DNA of 10,306 nt, from contig JAQGKG010000265.1 in assembly GCA_028290245.1 (NCBI GenBank), positions 1 to 10,306 on the forward strand, written 5' to 3'. The position numbers and the translations under genes were made by a program. Origin of the DNA: Devosia sp. (GTDB lineage Bacteria > Pseudomonadota > Alphaproteobacteria > Rhizobiales > Devosiaceae). The notes under the pieces are model-generated. The model ran no database searches. It saw nothing but the letters and a program-made list of their open reading frames with translations, and was not told the origin of the DNA. The stretch's first letter is position 1. Each line of letters begins with the position of its first letter. This document shows, piece by piece, positions 1-6,122 of this stretch.

Positions 1-2184
1 CTGCTCAAGCTGCCAGACGGCACCGTCAAGGTGCTGGTCGAAGGCCTGAGCCGCGCTACCATCGATCGCTATCTGCAGACCGTCGACTACTTCGAAGCCG
101 AAGCCTCCATCCTGCCTGAGCCGGTAGAGGATGCGACGGAGCTCGAAGCTTTGTCGCGTTCGGCTACCACCGAGTTCGAGAGCTATGTGAAGCTCAACAA
201 GAAAATTTCGGCCGAGGTTGTCGCTGCCGTTGGGCAAATCGAGAACCACAGCAAGCTCGCAGACACCATTGCCAGCCACCTCGTGATCAAGATCAACGAG
301 AAGGAAGACCTGTTATCGACCCGGTCAGTCGCAGAGCGCTTCCAGAAGATCCTTGGCCTGATGGAAGGCGAAATCGGCGTCTTGCAGGTGGAAAAGCGCA
401 TCCGCAGCCGCGTCAAGCGGCAGATGGAAAAGACCCAGCGCGAGTACTATCTCAACGAGCAGATGAAGGCGATCCAGAAGGAACTGGGCGACGGCGAAGA
501 GGGCTCCAACGAGATCGCAGAGATCGAGGAGCGCATCGCCAAGACCAAGCTTTCCAAGGAAGCCAAGCTGAAGGCCGACGCTGAGCTGAAGAAGCTCAAG
601 TCGATGAGCCCGATGTCGGCTGAAGCCACCGTTGTTCGCAATTATCTCGACACGCTGCTCGGCCTGCCATGGGGCAAGAAGAGCAAGGTCAAGCGTGATC
701 TGGTCCTCGCCGAAAAGGTGCTGGACGAGGATCACTATGGCCTAGAGAAGGTCAAGGAACGCATCCTGGAATATTTGGCCGTGCAGGGCCGTGTCGGTAA
801 GCTCAAGGGCCCGATTCTCTGCCTCGTCGGACCTCCGGGCGTTGGCAAGACTTCGCTCGGCAAGTCGATCGCCAAGGCTACCGGCCGCGAGTTCGTGCGC
901 ATGGCGCTCGGCGGCGTTCGGGACGAGGCTGAAATCCGCGGTCACCGTCGGACTTACATCGGCTCGATGCCCGGCAAAGTCATTCAGTCGCTAAAGAAGG
1001 TAGGCAAGTCCAATCCACTGTTCTTGCTCGATGAAATCGACAAGATGGGCCAGGACTTCCGTGGCGATCCGTCGTCGGCACTGCTTGAAGTGCTCGATCC
1101 GGAACAGAACCACACCTTCGCCGATCACTACCTCGAGGTCGATTATGACCTGAGCGACGTGATGTTCGTGACCACTTCGAACACCCTGAACATTCCCGGC
1201 CCGTTGATGGACCGCATGGAGATCATTCGCCTGTCGGGTTACACCGAGCAGGAGAAGCACGCGATCGCCAAGCAGCACCTGATCCCCGAGACGCTCAAGG
1301 AAAACGGCCTGGCCCACGGCGAATTCGTCCTGTCGGACGAGATGCTGACCGCATTGATCCAGCGCTACACCCGTGAAGCGGGCGTGCGTAACCTCAAGCG
1401 CGAGATCAGCAAGCTGATGCGCAAGGCCGTGGCCGAGATCATCCGGACCAAGGTCAAGACCATCACCATCGACGAGGAAATCCTGACCCGCTATCTGGGC
1501 GCGGATATCTACACGCATGGCGAAATCGAAGCGGAATCGCAGGTTGGCCTGGTGACAGGCCTCGCCTGGACTTCGGTGGGCGGCGAGCTGCTGACCATCG
1601 AAGGCGTGATGACGCCGGGCAAGGGCCGCATGACGGTCACCGGCAACATCAAGGAAGTGATGAAGGAATCGCTGACCGCGGCAACGGCTTATGTCCGCTC
1701 CCGCTCGATCGATTTCGGCATCAAGCCGCCGATGTTCGACACGCGTGATATCCACGTCCATCTGCCTGAAGGCGCCACCCCCAAGGATGGTCCATCCGCA
1801 GGTATCGGCCTCGCGACCGCCATCGTCTCGGTGATGACGGGCATCGCCGTGCGCAACGATGTCGCCATGACTGGCGAAATCACGCTGCGGGGCAGGGTGC
1901 TGCCCATCGGCGGCCTCAAGGAAAAGCTCCTTGCGGCACTGCGCGGTGGCATCAAGACCGTGCTGATCCCGGCCGAGAATGTTCGCGATCTCGCCGAGAT
2001 CCCCGACATCGTCAAGGAAGGCATGAACATCATTCCGGTGAGCCGCATGGACCAGGTCATCGAACACGCGCTGGTGCGCAAGCCCGAGCCGATCGAGTGG
2101 AACTACGACGAAGTCACCCCGGCCGTCGCCGCTGCAGTCGATGTCGATGCAGCCGATGACGCCACGACCGGCCTGCCGCACTAA
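1..2184 (+). CDS. lon: ATP-dependent protease Lon, 5'-truncated by window edge
   Basis: Cytosolic ATP-dependent serine protease of the AAA+ family that degrades misfolded and short-lived regulatory proteins. The frame is open from base 1 (LLKLPDGTVKVLVEG, in the Lon N-terminal domain), so the true start lies upstream; by comparison with E. coli Lon about 80 residues are missing. The ORF-internal GTG at 31 is not the start. Visible parts in order: the rest of the N-terminal substrate domain and a long charged coiled coil; Walker A GPPGVGKT (829-852); Walker B LLDEID (around 1027-1044); a sensor/arginine-finger region; and the C-terminal protease domain with the catalytic dyad Ser in KDGPSAG (Ser codon 1795-1797) and Lys in GGLKEK (codon 1924-1926). 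All catalytic elements are intact. The tail after the protease domain is Ala/Asp-rich. A strong terminator follows at 2206, so lon ends its own transcription unit. Confidence 0.98.
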   Translation: MLKLPDGTVKVLVEGLSRATIDRYLQTVDYFEAEASILPEPVEDATELEALSRSATTEFESYVKLNKKISAEVVAAVGQIENHSKLADTIASHLVIKINEKEDLLSTRSVAERFQKILGLMEGEIGVLQVEKRIRSRVKRQMEKTQREYYLNEQMKAIQKELGDGEEGSNEIAEIEERIAKTKLSKEAKLKADAELKKLKSMSPMSAEATVVRNYLDTLLGLPWGKKSKVKRDLVLAEKVLDEDHYGLEKVKERILEYLAVQGRVGKLKGPILCLVGPPGVGKTSLGKSIAKATGREFVRMALGGVRDEAEIRGHRRTYIGSMPGKVIQSLKKVGKSNPLFLLDEIDKMGQDFRGDPSSALLEVLDPEQNHTFADHYLEVDYDLSDVMFVTTSNTLNIPGPLMDRMEIIRLSGYTEQEKHAIAKQHLIPETLKENGLAHGEFVLSDEMLTALIQRYTREAGVRNLKREISKLMRKAVAEIIRTKVKTITIDEEILTRYLGADIYTHGEIEAESQVGLVTGLAWTSVGGELLTIEGVMTPGKGRMTVTGNIKEVMKESLTAATAYVRSRSIDFGIKPPMFDTRDIHVHLPEGATPKDGPSAGIGLATAIVSVMTGIAVRNDVAMTGEITLRGRVLPIGGLKEKLLAALRGGIKTVLIPAENVRDLAEIPDIVKEGMNIIPVSRMDQVIEHALVRKPEPIEWNYDEVTPAVAAAVDVDAADDATTGLPH

Positions 2185-2205
2185 GCGGGTTGGACTGAAT
2201 AATGA

Positions 2206-2235
2206 AGCCCGGCAGCGATGCCGGGCTCTTTGTTT
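2206..2235 (+). terminator. Rho-independent terminator of lon
   Basis: Perfect 8-bp stem (2206-2213 with 2220-2227, AGCCCGGC/GCCGGGCT), 6-nt loop, then CTTTGTTT. It begins 22 bases after the lon stop codon. Confidence 0.88.
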
Positions 2236-2384
2236 AAGCGGGGGTGCCCACCAAGGACTCGACTTCGCCCCAACCCTCTCAACCATTCCCAATGATCACA
2301 CGCGACAACAAATCAATCTCCAATTATGACATTGTCGCCGACACTCTGGGCAGCCATCGCTGACCGCGGCCATGAGATACGAAC

Positions 2385-2741
2385 ATGATCAAGAAATTTG
2401 CCGCTGTACTGTCCGTCCTCGCCGTTGCCGGCGTGGCGCTGCCCGCCTTTGCCGAGGACCAGGTTAGCGATGCCGTCGACCAGGCACTGTGGTGCGGAGC
2501 AGCTTATTCCGCCGTCACTCAGATCGACGGGATGAGCGCAGAAGCCATCGCATCGGCCGATGCTGGCGCTACGGCAGCCTTCAACGTCGCCCTGGTTGAA
2601 ATGGAAGCAGACGGCATCGACGCGGCCGAGCACGACCGTCTCGTCGACTACTATGTCGAGATGGCCGTCGAAAACCTGACCAATCCAGATGCCGAGCTGC
2701 GCTACTCGGATGCAGAATGCGAAGCGATGATTGCGCAGTAA
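2385..2741 (+). CDS. Small exported protein of unknown function
   Basis: I do not recognise a family. The 118-residue product begins with a clear Sec signal peptide: Lys3-Lys4, a hydrophobic core at residues 5-19, and an AFA-ED cleavage site after residue 23. That leaves a mature periplasmic or secreted protein of about 95 residues. The mature part is acidic and mostly helical by composition. It has exactly two cysteines, Cys37 (LWCGAAY) and Cys112 (DAECEA), near its two ends, which would suit one disulfide in the periplasm. Only a weak purine stretch precedes the ATG. The gene is alone on its strand segment, between the lon terminator and a palindromic intergenic repeat, so context gives no functional clue. 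The signal peptide and absence of frame damage make a real gene likely. Confidence 0.82.
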   Translation: MIKKFAAVLSVLAVAGVALPAFAEDQVSDAVDQALWCGAAYSAVTQIDGMSAEAIASADAGATAAFNVALVEMEADGIDAAEHDRLVDYYVEMAVENLTNPDAELRYSDAECEAMIAQ

Positions 2742-2747
2742 TAAGGC

Positions 2748-2770
2748 GGCCTGTTAGGCCACTCTTCTCT
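2748..2770 (+). terminator. Weak candidate terminator after the small exported gene
   Basis: A GGCC/GGCC stem with loop TGTTA, extended past one mismatch by two pairs, is followed by the pyrimidine stretch ACTCTTCTCT. It lies just after the double stop TAATAA of the exported-protein gene. The stem is short, so the call is tentative. Confidence 0.35.
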
Positions 2771-2786
2771 GGGTACCCCCACCTAA

Positions 2787-2875
2787 CCTCCCCCTGATAG
2801 GGGGAGGAATCTGGCTGGCGTTAATCGACGATGGCGCCCAAAACGCGATGAACTTCCTCCCCCTTATCAAGGGGG
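2787..2875. repeat. REP-like paired palindromes (intergenic repeat)
   Basis: Two G/C-run hairpins in inverted orientation. The first (2787-2807) is a perfect 8-bp stem CCTCCCCC/GGGGGAGG around TGATA. The second (2859-2875) is a 7-bp stem CCCCCTT/AAGGGGG around ATC. The first hairpin with its trailing AA (2790-2809) is nearly the reverse complement of 2854-2875, differing by two inserted bases, so the pair also forms a larger inverted repeat with a 44-bp centre. This architecture resembles the dispersed palindromic intergenic units common in GC-rich bacteria. The rest of 2742-2999 adds a 6-1-6 dyad (ACGCCA-G-TGGCGT, 2901-2913) and a hairpin beside tetR. I see no gene in this stretch. Confidence 0.6.
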
Positions 2876-2973
2876 CTTCGAGCCGGCCGCAGGAAAAGCT
2901 ACGCCAGTGGCGTGGTTTTGGGTGAGAAGGCCATGAGGGCTATGCCCGAATGGCAGGTGGGCGCGCCCCAACG

Positions 2974-2996
2974 GGGACCCGGACAAAGTCCGTCCC
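2974..2996 (-). terminator. Hairpin just downstream of tetR, possible terminator
   Basis: A CGGAC-AAA-GTCCG core (2980-2992), extendable by GGGAC/GTCCC with a 2-base bulge, ends four bases past the tetR stop codon. On the minus strand it is not followed by a T run, so it may instead be part of the intergenic repeat. Confidence 0.3.
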
Positions 2997-2999
2997 GAC

Positions 3000-3644
3000 C
3001 TACCTTGCCAGCTTCTCCGCCAAGCTCGCCTGCATGCCGTCCACCATGTAGCGCAGCCCGTTTTCGAACACCTCTTCGGTGTTGATGGTCCCGACTTTGA
3101 ACAGCGACTGCAGCGCTTCCGTGAGCAGGGGGAAGGGCGCGATGTCGGCCATAGGATCGATGGCGGCGTCTGCTTCTTCGGCCGTCCGCTCGCGCTCGCC
3201 TTGCTCCTCCAGCACATAACCCACCACATAGCGGGTCACCGAAATGGCGATGCCGAAAGCCTCGGGTGCCGAGAAACCGACATCGACGTAAAGTTGTAGC
3301 ACCCTCTCGGTATCGGCAAACTCCGATGCCGAAGGCCTAGTGCCGGCCGTAAGGCGTGCGCCGTCGCGAACTGCCAAAAGTGTCGCCCTTATGCTGCGGG
3401 CATTGGCATAGGTGAACTCGACCCAGTCCTGCCCGGGCGAGGGCAGGCGGTCCGTATGAAACCGCGCCAGCATCTCGCTATTCACCGCATCGAGCAGCGC
3501 CGACTTGTTGGCAAAGTGCCAGTACAGCGCCGGCTGCTGCACGCCCAGCCGTTCCGCCAGCTTGCGCGTCGTCAGCTTGTCGATACCCACCTCGTTGAGC
3601 AGCAACAGCGCCTCATCCACGATCCGGTCGCGATCCATCGCCAT
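3000..3644 (-). CDS. tetR: TetR-family repressor of the divergent tetracycline efflux gene
   Basis: One-domain-pair repressor, 214 residues, close in length to the Tn10 TetR (about 207). The N-terminal helix-turn-helix (residues 4-48) contains LLNEVGIDKLTTRKLAERLG and the recognition helix QQPALYWHF, nearly the classical TetR sequence except Ala39 for Thr40. The TetR_C-type ligand domain aligns without gaps for about 100 residues (RFHT, GTRP, VLEEQ), offset by -1. By recalled class B numbering, His64, Asn82, Arg104 and Glu147 equivalents are kept (His63, Asn81, Arg103, Glu146). His100 becomes Thr99, Gln116 becomes Val115 and His139 becomes Arg138, so the ligand pocket is altered. The start is set by AGGGGG (3652-3657), 7 nt before the ATG. 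It is divergent from tetA with operator-like palindromes between them, so it probably represses both genes. Confidence 0.93.
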   Translation of the reverse strand: MAMDRDRIVDEALLLLNEVGIDKLTTRKLAERLGVQQPALYWHFANKSALLDAVNSEMLARFHTDRLPSPGQDWVEFTYANARSIRATLLAVRDGARLTAGTRPSASEFADTERVLQLYVDVGFSAPEAFGIAISVTRYVVGYVLEEQGERERTAEEADAAIDPMADIAPFPLLTEALQSLFKVGTINTEEVFENGLRYMVDGMQASLAEKLAR

Positions 3645-3658
3645 GCAGGAACCCCCTA

Positions 3659-3688
3659 TTGACTTATCGATGATAAGGGAGCTTATCG
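3659..3688 (+). promoter_or_regulatory. Candidate tetA promoter inside the operator cluster
   Basis: TTGACT at 3659-3664 is a good -35 match. The -10 side at 17-18 bp reads CTTATC/TTATCG, a poor match lying within O2. The reverse strand has a parallel arrangement (TTTACT, 17 bp, CTTATC) that could serve tetR. The hexamers are visible; their use as promoters is inference from the divergent layout. Confidence 0.4.
3663..3677. promoter_or_regulatory. tet operator-like palindrome O1
   Basis: CTTATC-GAT-GATAAG, a perfect 6-3-6 dyad nearest tetR. It keeps the ATC-N3-GAT core of classical tet operators (CTATC-N3-GATAG in Tn10) but has TTATC/GATAA arms. It overlaps a TTGACT hexamer (3659-3664) that could be the -35 element of the tetA promoter. 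Confidence 0.82.
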
Positions 3689-3696
3689 CCGATAAG
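3682..3696. promoter_or_regulatory. tet operator-like palindrome O2
   Basis: CTTATC-GCC-GATAAG, a perfect 6-3-6 dyad starting exactly 19 bp after O1. It covers the position where the -10 element of a promoter using TTGACT at 3659 would fall (17-18 bp spacing). Confidence 0.82.
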
Positions 3697-3700
3697 TAAA

Positions 3701-3715
3701 CTTATCACCGATAAA
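3701..3715. promoter_or_regulatory. tet operator-like palindrome O3
   Basis: CTTATC-ACC-GATAAA, with five paired bases per arm and a mismatched outer base. It starts exactly 19 bp after O2 and ends 21 bp before the tetA start codon. It is the weakest of the three by symmetry. Confidence 0.75.
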
Positions 3716-3736
3716 GTTCTATCCGGAGAGCACGCC

Positions 3737-4921
3737 ATGAACAAGGCCCTCATCGTCATTCTTGCCACCGTCGCCCTCGATGCCATTGGGGCGGGCCTGA
3801 TTTTTCCCATCCTGCCGGAGCTGCTGGCGGAGGTCACCGGGGGCGGCGACATCGGCTTTCTCTATGGCCTCATGCTGGCGGTCTACGCCGTCATGCAGTT
3901 CGTGTTCTCGCCGGTGCTCGGCGCCCTCAGCGATCGTTTCGGTCGGCGACCCGTGTTGCTTCTGTCACTCGCCGGCACGCTGGTCGATTATCTGGTGATG
4001 GCGCTAACGCCGCTGGGATGGGTGCTGGTCGTTGGCCGGGCGATGGCGGGCATAACCAGCGCCAATATGGCCATCGCCAGCGCCTACATCACCGACATTA
4101 CCCCTCCGGATCAGCGTGCGCAGCGGTTTGGCCTGGTCGGTGCTGTCATGAGCATGGGCTTCATTATCGGTCCGGTCATCGGGGGCGTCATGGGCGCCTG
4201 GTGGCTGCGCTCGCCGTTCCTAATCGCCGCGGCATTCAACGGCATCAACCTGCTCGTCGCCCTGTTAGTACTGCCAGAAAGTCGCACTGCCAAACCCGGC
4301 AAGTTCGATCTCAAGGAACTGAACCCGCTCGCCCCGTTGCTCTGGCTGTGGAATTTCAAGCCCTTGCTGCCGCTGGTGCTGGTGGCCGTAGTCTTTGGCC
4401 TGGTTGCTGCAGTGCCGGGTACCATCTGGGTGCTGTATGGCGCCGAGCGGTTTGGCTGGGATTCCATACACATCGGGCTGTCGCTATCGGTGTTCGGCGT
4501 TAGCGGTGCCCTGTCACAGGCGTTTCTCGTCGGGCCGCTATCAAGGCGCTTTGGTGACTTGAGCACGCTGATGATGGGCGTCGCCTTTGACACCGTAGCC
4601 TACACACTAATGGGTTTCGCCGACCAAAGCTGGATGGGCTACGCCGTGGCACCACTGTTCGCGCTGGGCGGCGTGGCTATGCCAGCGCTGCAATCCCTGC
4701 TGACCAGCCGCGTCAGCGACGAACAGCAGGGCCAGTTGCAGGGGGTGCTCGCCAGCCTGATGAGCTTGGCAGGTATTGTCGGACCAGTGCTCACCACAGC
4801 ATTGTTCTTCTCGACCAAGAACATTTGGATCGGCACGGTGTGGCTGGTCGGGGCAGGGCTGTATGTTCTGGCCTCGCCGCTGTTTGCCACGGTGAGGCGG
4901 CCCAAGGCCGTGGCTGCCTGA
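3737..4921 (+). CDS. tetA: Tetracycline/H+ antiporter, MFS TetA type
   Basis: Inner-membrane efflux pump of the drug/H+ antiporter MFS family, expected to exchange a metal-tetracycline complex for protons. The 394-residue length and twelve hydrophobic segments fit TetA classes A-C. Residues shown to matter in TetA(B) occur at the same numbers here: Asp15 (VALDAIG), Gln54, the loop 2-3 motif GALSDRFGRRP with Asp66 and Arg70, Asp84 in SLAGTLVDY, Arg101, and Asp285 (GVAFDTVAY). The C-terminal half keeps PALQSLL and the EQQGQLQG-type motif typical of TetA. The start is supported by GGAGAG (3725-3730), 6 nt upstream. It is divergent from a TetR repressor with tandem operators, the standard tet regulon layout. 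It is probably a distinct TetA class; the exact substrate cannot be told from sequence, and the altered repressor pocket argues for some caution. Confidence 0.92.
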   Translation: MNKALIVILATVALDAIGAGLIFPILPELLAEVTGGGDIGFLYGLMLAVYAVMQFVFSPVLGALSDRFGRRPVLLLSLAGTLVDYLVMALTPLGWVLVVGRAMAGITSANMAIASAYITDITPPDQRAQRFGLVGAVMSMGFIIGPVIGGVMGAWWLRSPFLIAAAFNGINLLVALLVLPESRTAKPGKFDLKELNPLAPLLWLWNFKPLLPLVLVAVVFGLVAAVPGTIWVLYGAERFGWDSIHIGLSLSVFGVSGALSQAFLVGPLSRRFGDLSTLMMGVAFDTVAYTLMGFADQSWMGYAVAPLFALGGVAMPALQSLLTSRVSDEQQGQLQGVLASLMSLAGIVGPVLTTALFFSTKNIWIGTVWLVGAGLYVLASPLFATVRRPKAVAA

Positions 4922-4929
4922 AATCCCCA

Positions 4930-4969
4930 AGGCGCTAATTCCGCCGATGGTGCTGGGAATTAGGCGCCT
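4930..4969 (+). terminator. Large hairpin after tetA, probable terminator
   Basis: A 13-bp stem (4930-4942 with 4956-4969, one bulged G at 4964) closes a 13-nt loop, starting 9 bases after the tetA stop. No T run follows, so it could act as an mRNA 3'-end stabiliser or a bidirectional boundary rather than a textbook terminator. In the remaining 4970-5208 stretch I see only a T7 run (around 5065-5071) and no gene; the hupB promoter must lie here, but I cannot place it securely. Confidence 0.5.
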
Positions 4970-5208
4970 GCCCAAATCCGTTCCAGACGCAGCGAATAGT
5001 AGCCTTAGGCCCAGCAAACCTAGGAAAACCGGCTGAAAACTGCAATCCGGACTTGCGGGGTGTTTTTTTCCGGTCCATTAACGTTGCTGCACCGTCCGGC
5101 CTCGTAAAAACCCCGGAAATCCTTGCGTTTCTTCTAGAATCGACCAAGGGTTGCCGCGTTTTAAGGCTTCGCCAGCGAGGGCGGACAAATCCACTGTGAG
5201 GAAACGCT

Positions 5209-5481
5209 ATGAACAAGAACGATCTGGTTGGCGTCGTTGCCGACAAGGCTACGATCACCAAGGCACAGGCCGCTGAAGCGGTTGACGCAGTGTTCGAGGC
5301 TATCACCGGCTCCCTGAAGGCTGGCGAAGAAGTTCGCCTCGTCGGGTTCGGCACTTTCGCCGTTTCCGCGCGCAAGGCTTCGACCGGCCGCAACCCGGCC
5401 ACGGGCGCTGAGATCCAGATTGCTGCCTCCAATCAGGCCAAGTTCAAGCCCGGCAAGGGCCTGAAGGACGCGATCAACTAA
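5209..5481 (+). CDS. hupB: DNA-binding protein HU (HU-beta type)
   Basis: Small histone-like nucleoid protein that binds and bends DNA with little sequence specificity as a dimer. The 90-residue length is exactly that of the family. It starts with MNKNDLV and an N-terminal helical dimerisation part (residues 1-40), followed by the HU signature around VRLVGFGTFAVSARKASTGR and the DNA-embracing arm with GRNPATGAEIQI, whose Pro inserts into the minor groove in known HU proteins. It ends with the conserved FKPGKGLKDAIN. The start is supported by GAGGAAA (5198-5204), 4 nt before the ATG. In many alphaproteobacteria hupB directly follows lon; here about 3 kb with three extra genes separates them. 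A strong terminator follows. Confidence 0.97.
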   Translation: MNKNDLVGVVADKATITKAQAAEAVDAVFEAITGSLKAGEEVRLVGFGTFAVSARKASTGRNPATGAEIQIAASNQAKFKPGKGLKDAIN

Positions 5482-5506
5482 GATCGCTTCCACTACGCTT
5501 CCGATT

Positions 5507-5539
5507 GGCCCCGTGCGCTTGCGCCGGGGCCTTTCATTT
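5507..5539 (+). terminator. Rho-independent terminator of hupB
   Basis: GGCCCCG (5507-5513) pairs with CGGGGCC (5525-5531), and the stem continues inward with GCG/CGC around a one-base bulge. TTTCATTT follows directly. Confidence 0.85.
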
Positions 5540-5578
5540 GCCGGTTGAAGATCACTTCAACGGACATTTGCCGGTTGA
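5535..5578 (+). repeat. 14-bp direct repeat with a second hairpin after hupB
   Basis: CATTTGCCGGTTGA occurs at 5535-5548 and again at 5565-5578, 30 bp apart. Between them a hairpin (CCGGTTGAAG 5541-5550 with CTTCAACGG 5555-5563, one bulged G, loop ATCA) uses part of the first copy. It may be a backup terminator partly duplicated by slippage. Confidence 0.55.
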
Positions 5579-5635
5579 CGTCAGCCGGCGAGGGCCCTAA
5601 TCAGGGCCACCTTCCCAAAAGCCGTTTCGGCCCGG

Positions 5636-5711
5636 GGGCGATTAGCTCAGTTGGTAGAGCGCCTCGTTTACACCGAGGATGTCGGCGGTTCGAGTCCGTC
5701 ATCGCCCACCA
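5636..5711 (+). tRNA. tRNA-Val (anticodon UAC)
   Basis: Acceptor stem GGGCGAT (5636-5642) pairs with ATCGCCC (5701-5707), followed by discriminator A and encoded CCA. The D loop has AGCTCAGTTGGTAGAGC. The anticodon stem CCTCG/CGAGG holds loop TTTACAC, giving anticodon UAC. The T arm has GGTTCGAGTCC. A TTGACG hexamer at 5575-5580 could be its -35 element, but no good -10 is seen. A 6-bp hairpin (GGCCCT-AATC-AGGGCC, 5593-5608) lies just upstream. Confidence 0.97.
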
Positions 5712-5900
5712 TTCCTCATTCCGCGCTCTTGATGCTAGCAGTGTGCTAACGTTGGGCCCCCCGAATGCGGTGATCTGGGGAACACTCGGTTATTTTAACC
5801 TCCCGCATGCGAAAACGCTGGCTAGTGGCTGGCCCATAACGACTTTTCCACAGGCCAAGGCAACAATTTTCAAAATGTCATGTGGAAGTGGTTTGCTCGC

Positions 5901-5929
5901 TTGACTTGGCAACAGGGGCTGGGTAAACG
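5901..5929 (+). promoter_or_regulatory. Candidate tRNA-Asp promoter
   Basis: TTGACT (5901-5906), a 17-bp spacer, then TAAACG (5924-5929), 38 bases before the tRNA. The -35 is good and the -10 poor (three of six). The rest of the 255-bp gap between the two tRNAs shows no gene or repeat that I can support. Confidence 0.4.
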
Positions 5930-5966
5930 AACCACACGTTGCGCGAACGAGTTGTTTGCTAGCGCT

Positions 5967-6034
<68 letters not shown>

Positions 6035-6043
<9 letters not shown>

Positions 6044-6076
6044 TTATTCTCAATGACTTAGAGAAAATGGCGCGAG
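6035..6076. repeat. Inverted repeat spanning the tRNA-Asp 3' end, candidate attL core
   Basis: CTCGCGCCATTATTCTC (6035-6051) is the inverse of GAGAAAATGGCGCGAG (6061-6076) apart from one bulged A, giving 16 base pairs around a 9-nt centre (6052-6060). The left arm includes the last acceptor-stem bases and CCA of tRNA-Asp; the right arm is in element DNA. Tyrosine recombinases bind inverted core sites flanking a short crossover region, so an attachment core is plausible. A tRNA 3' processing or termination hairpin is the alternative. Confidence 0.5.
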
Positions 6077-6122
6077 CGAGTTTCAACTCTCCCCTTTGCC
6101 GAGTTTCAACTTTTTGAACTCG
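6077..6122. repeat. Repeated CGAGTTTCAACT units, candidate integrase arm sites
   Basis: CGAGTTTCAACT occurs at 6077-6088 and 6100-6111 (23 bp apart). A third, inverted and one-base-shorter version (CGAGTTCAA on the minus strand) lies at 6114-6122. Short direct and inverted repeats close to a tRNA-end core are what arm-type sites of lambda-like integrases look like. They overlap the last codons of the recombinase gene. Confidence 0.45.

Noticed and set aside
991..2292. 433-codon minus-strand ORF opposite lon
   Set aside because: Shadow of the GC-rich lon frame; His/Asp/Arg-rich composition and no domain pattern.
2785..2880. CRISPR array
   Set aside because: Only two mirrored palindromes with no regular direct repeats or spacers.
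5065..5071. T7 run as a terminator upstream of hupB
   Set aside because: No stable hairpin directly precedes it.
5545..5904. Plus-strand 119-codon ORF containing SSVGRAPRLHRGCRRFES
   Set aside because: It reads through tRNA-Val; this motif is a recurrent false ORF from tRNA genes.
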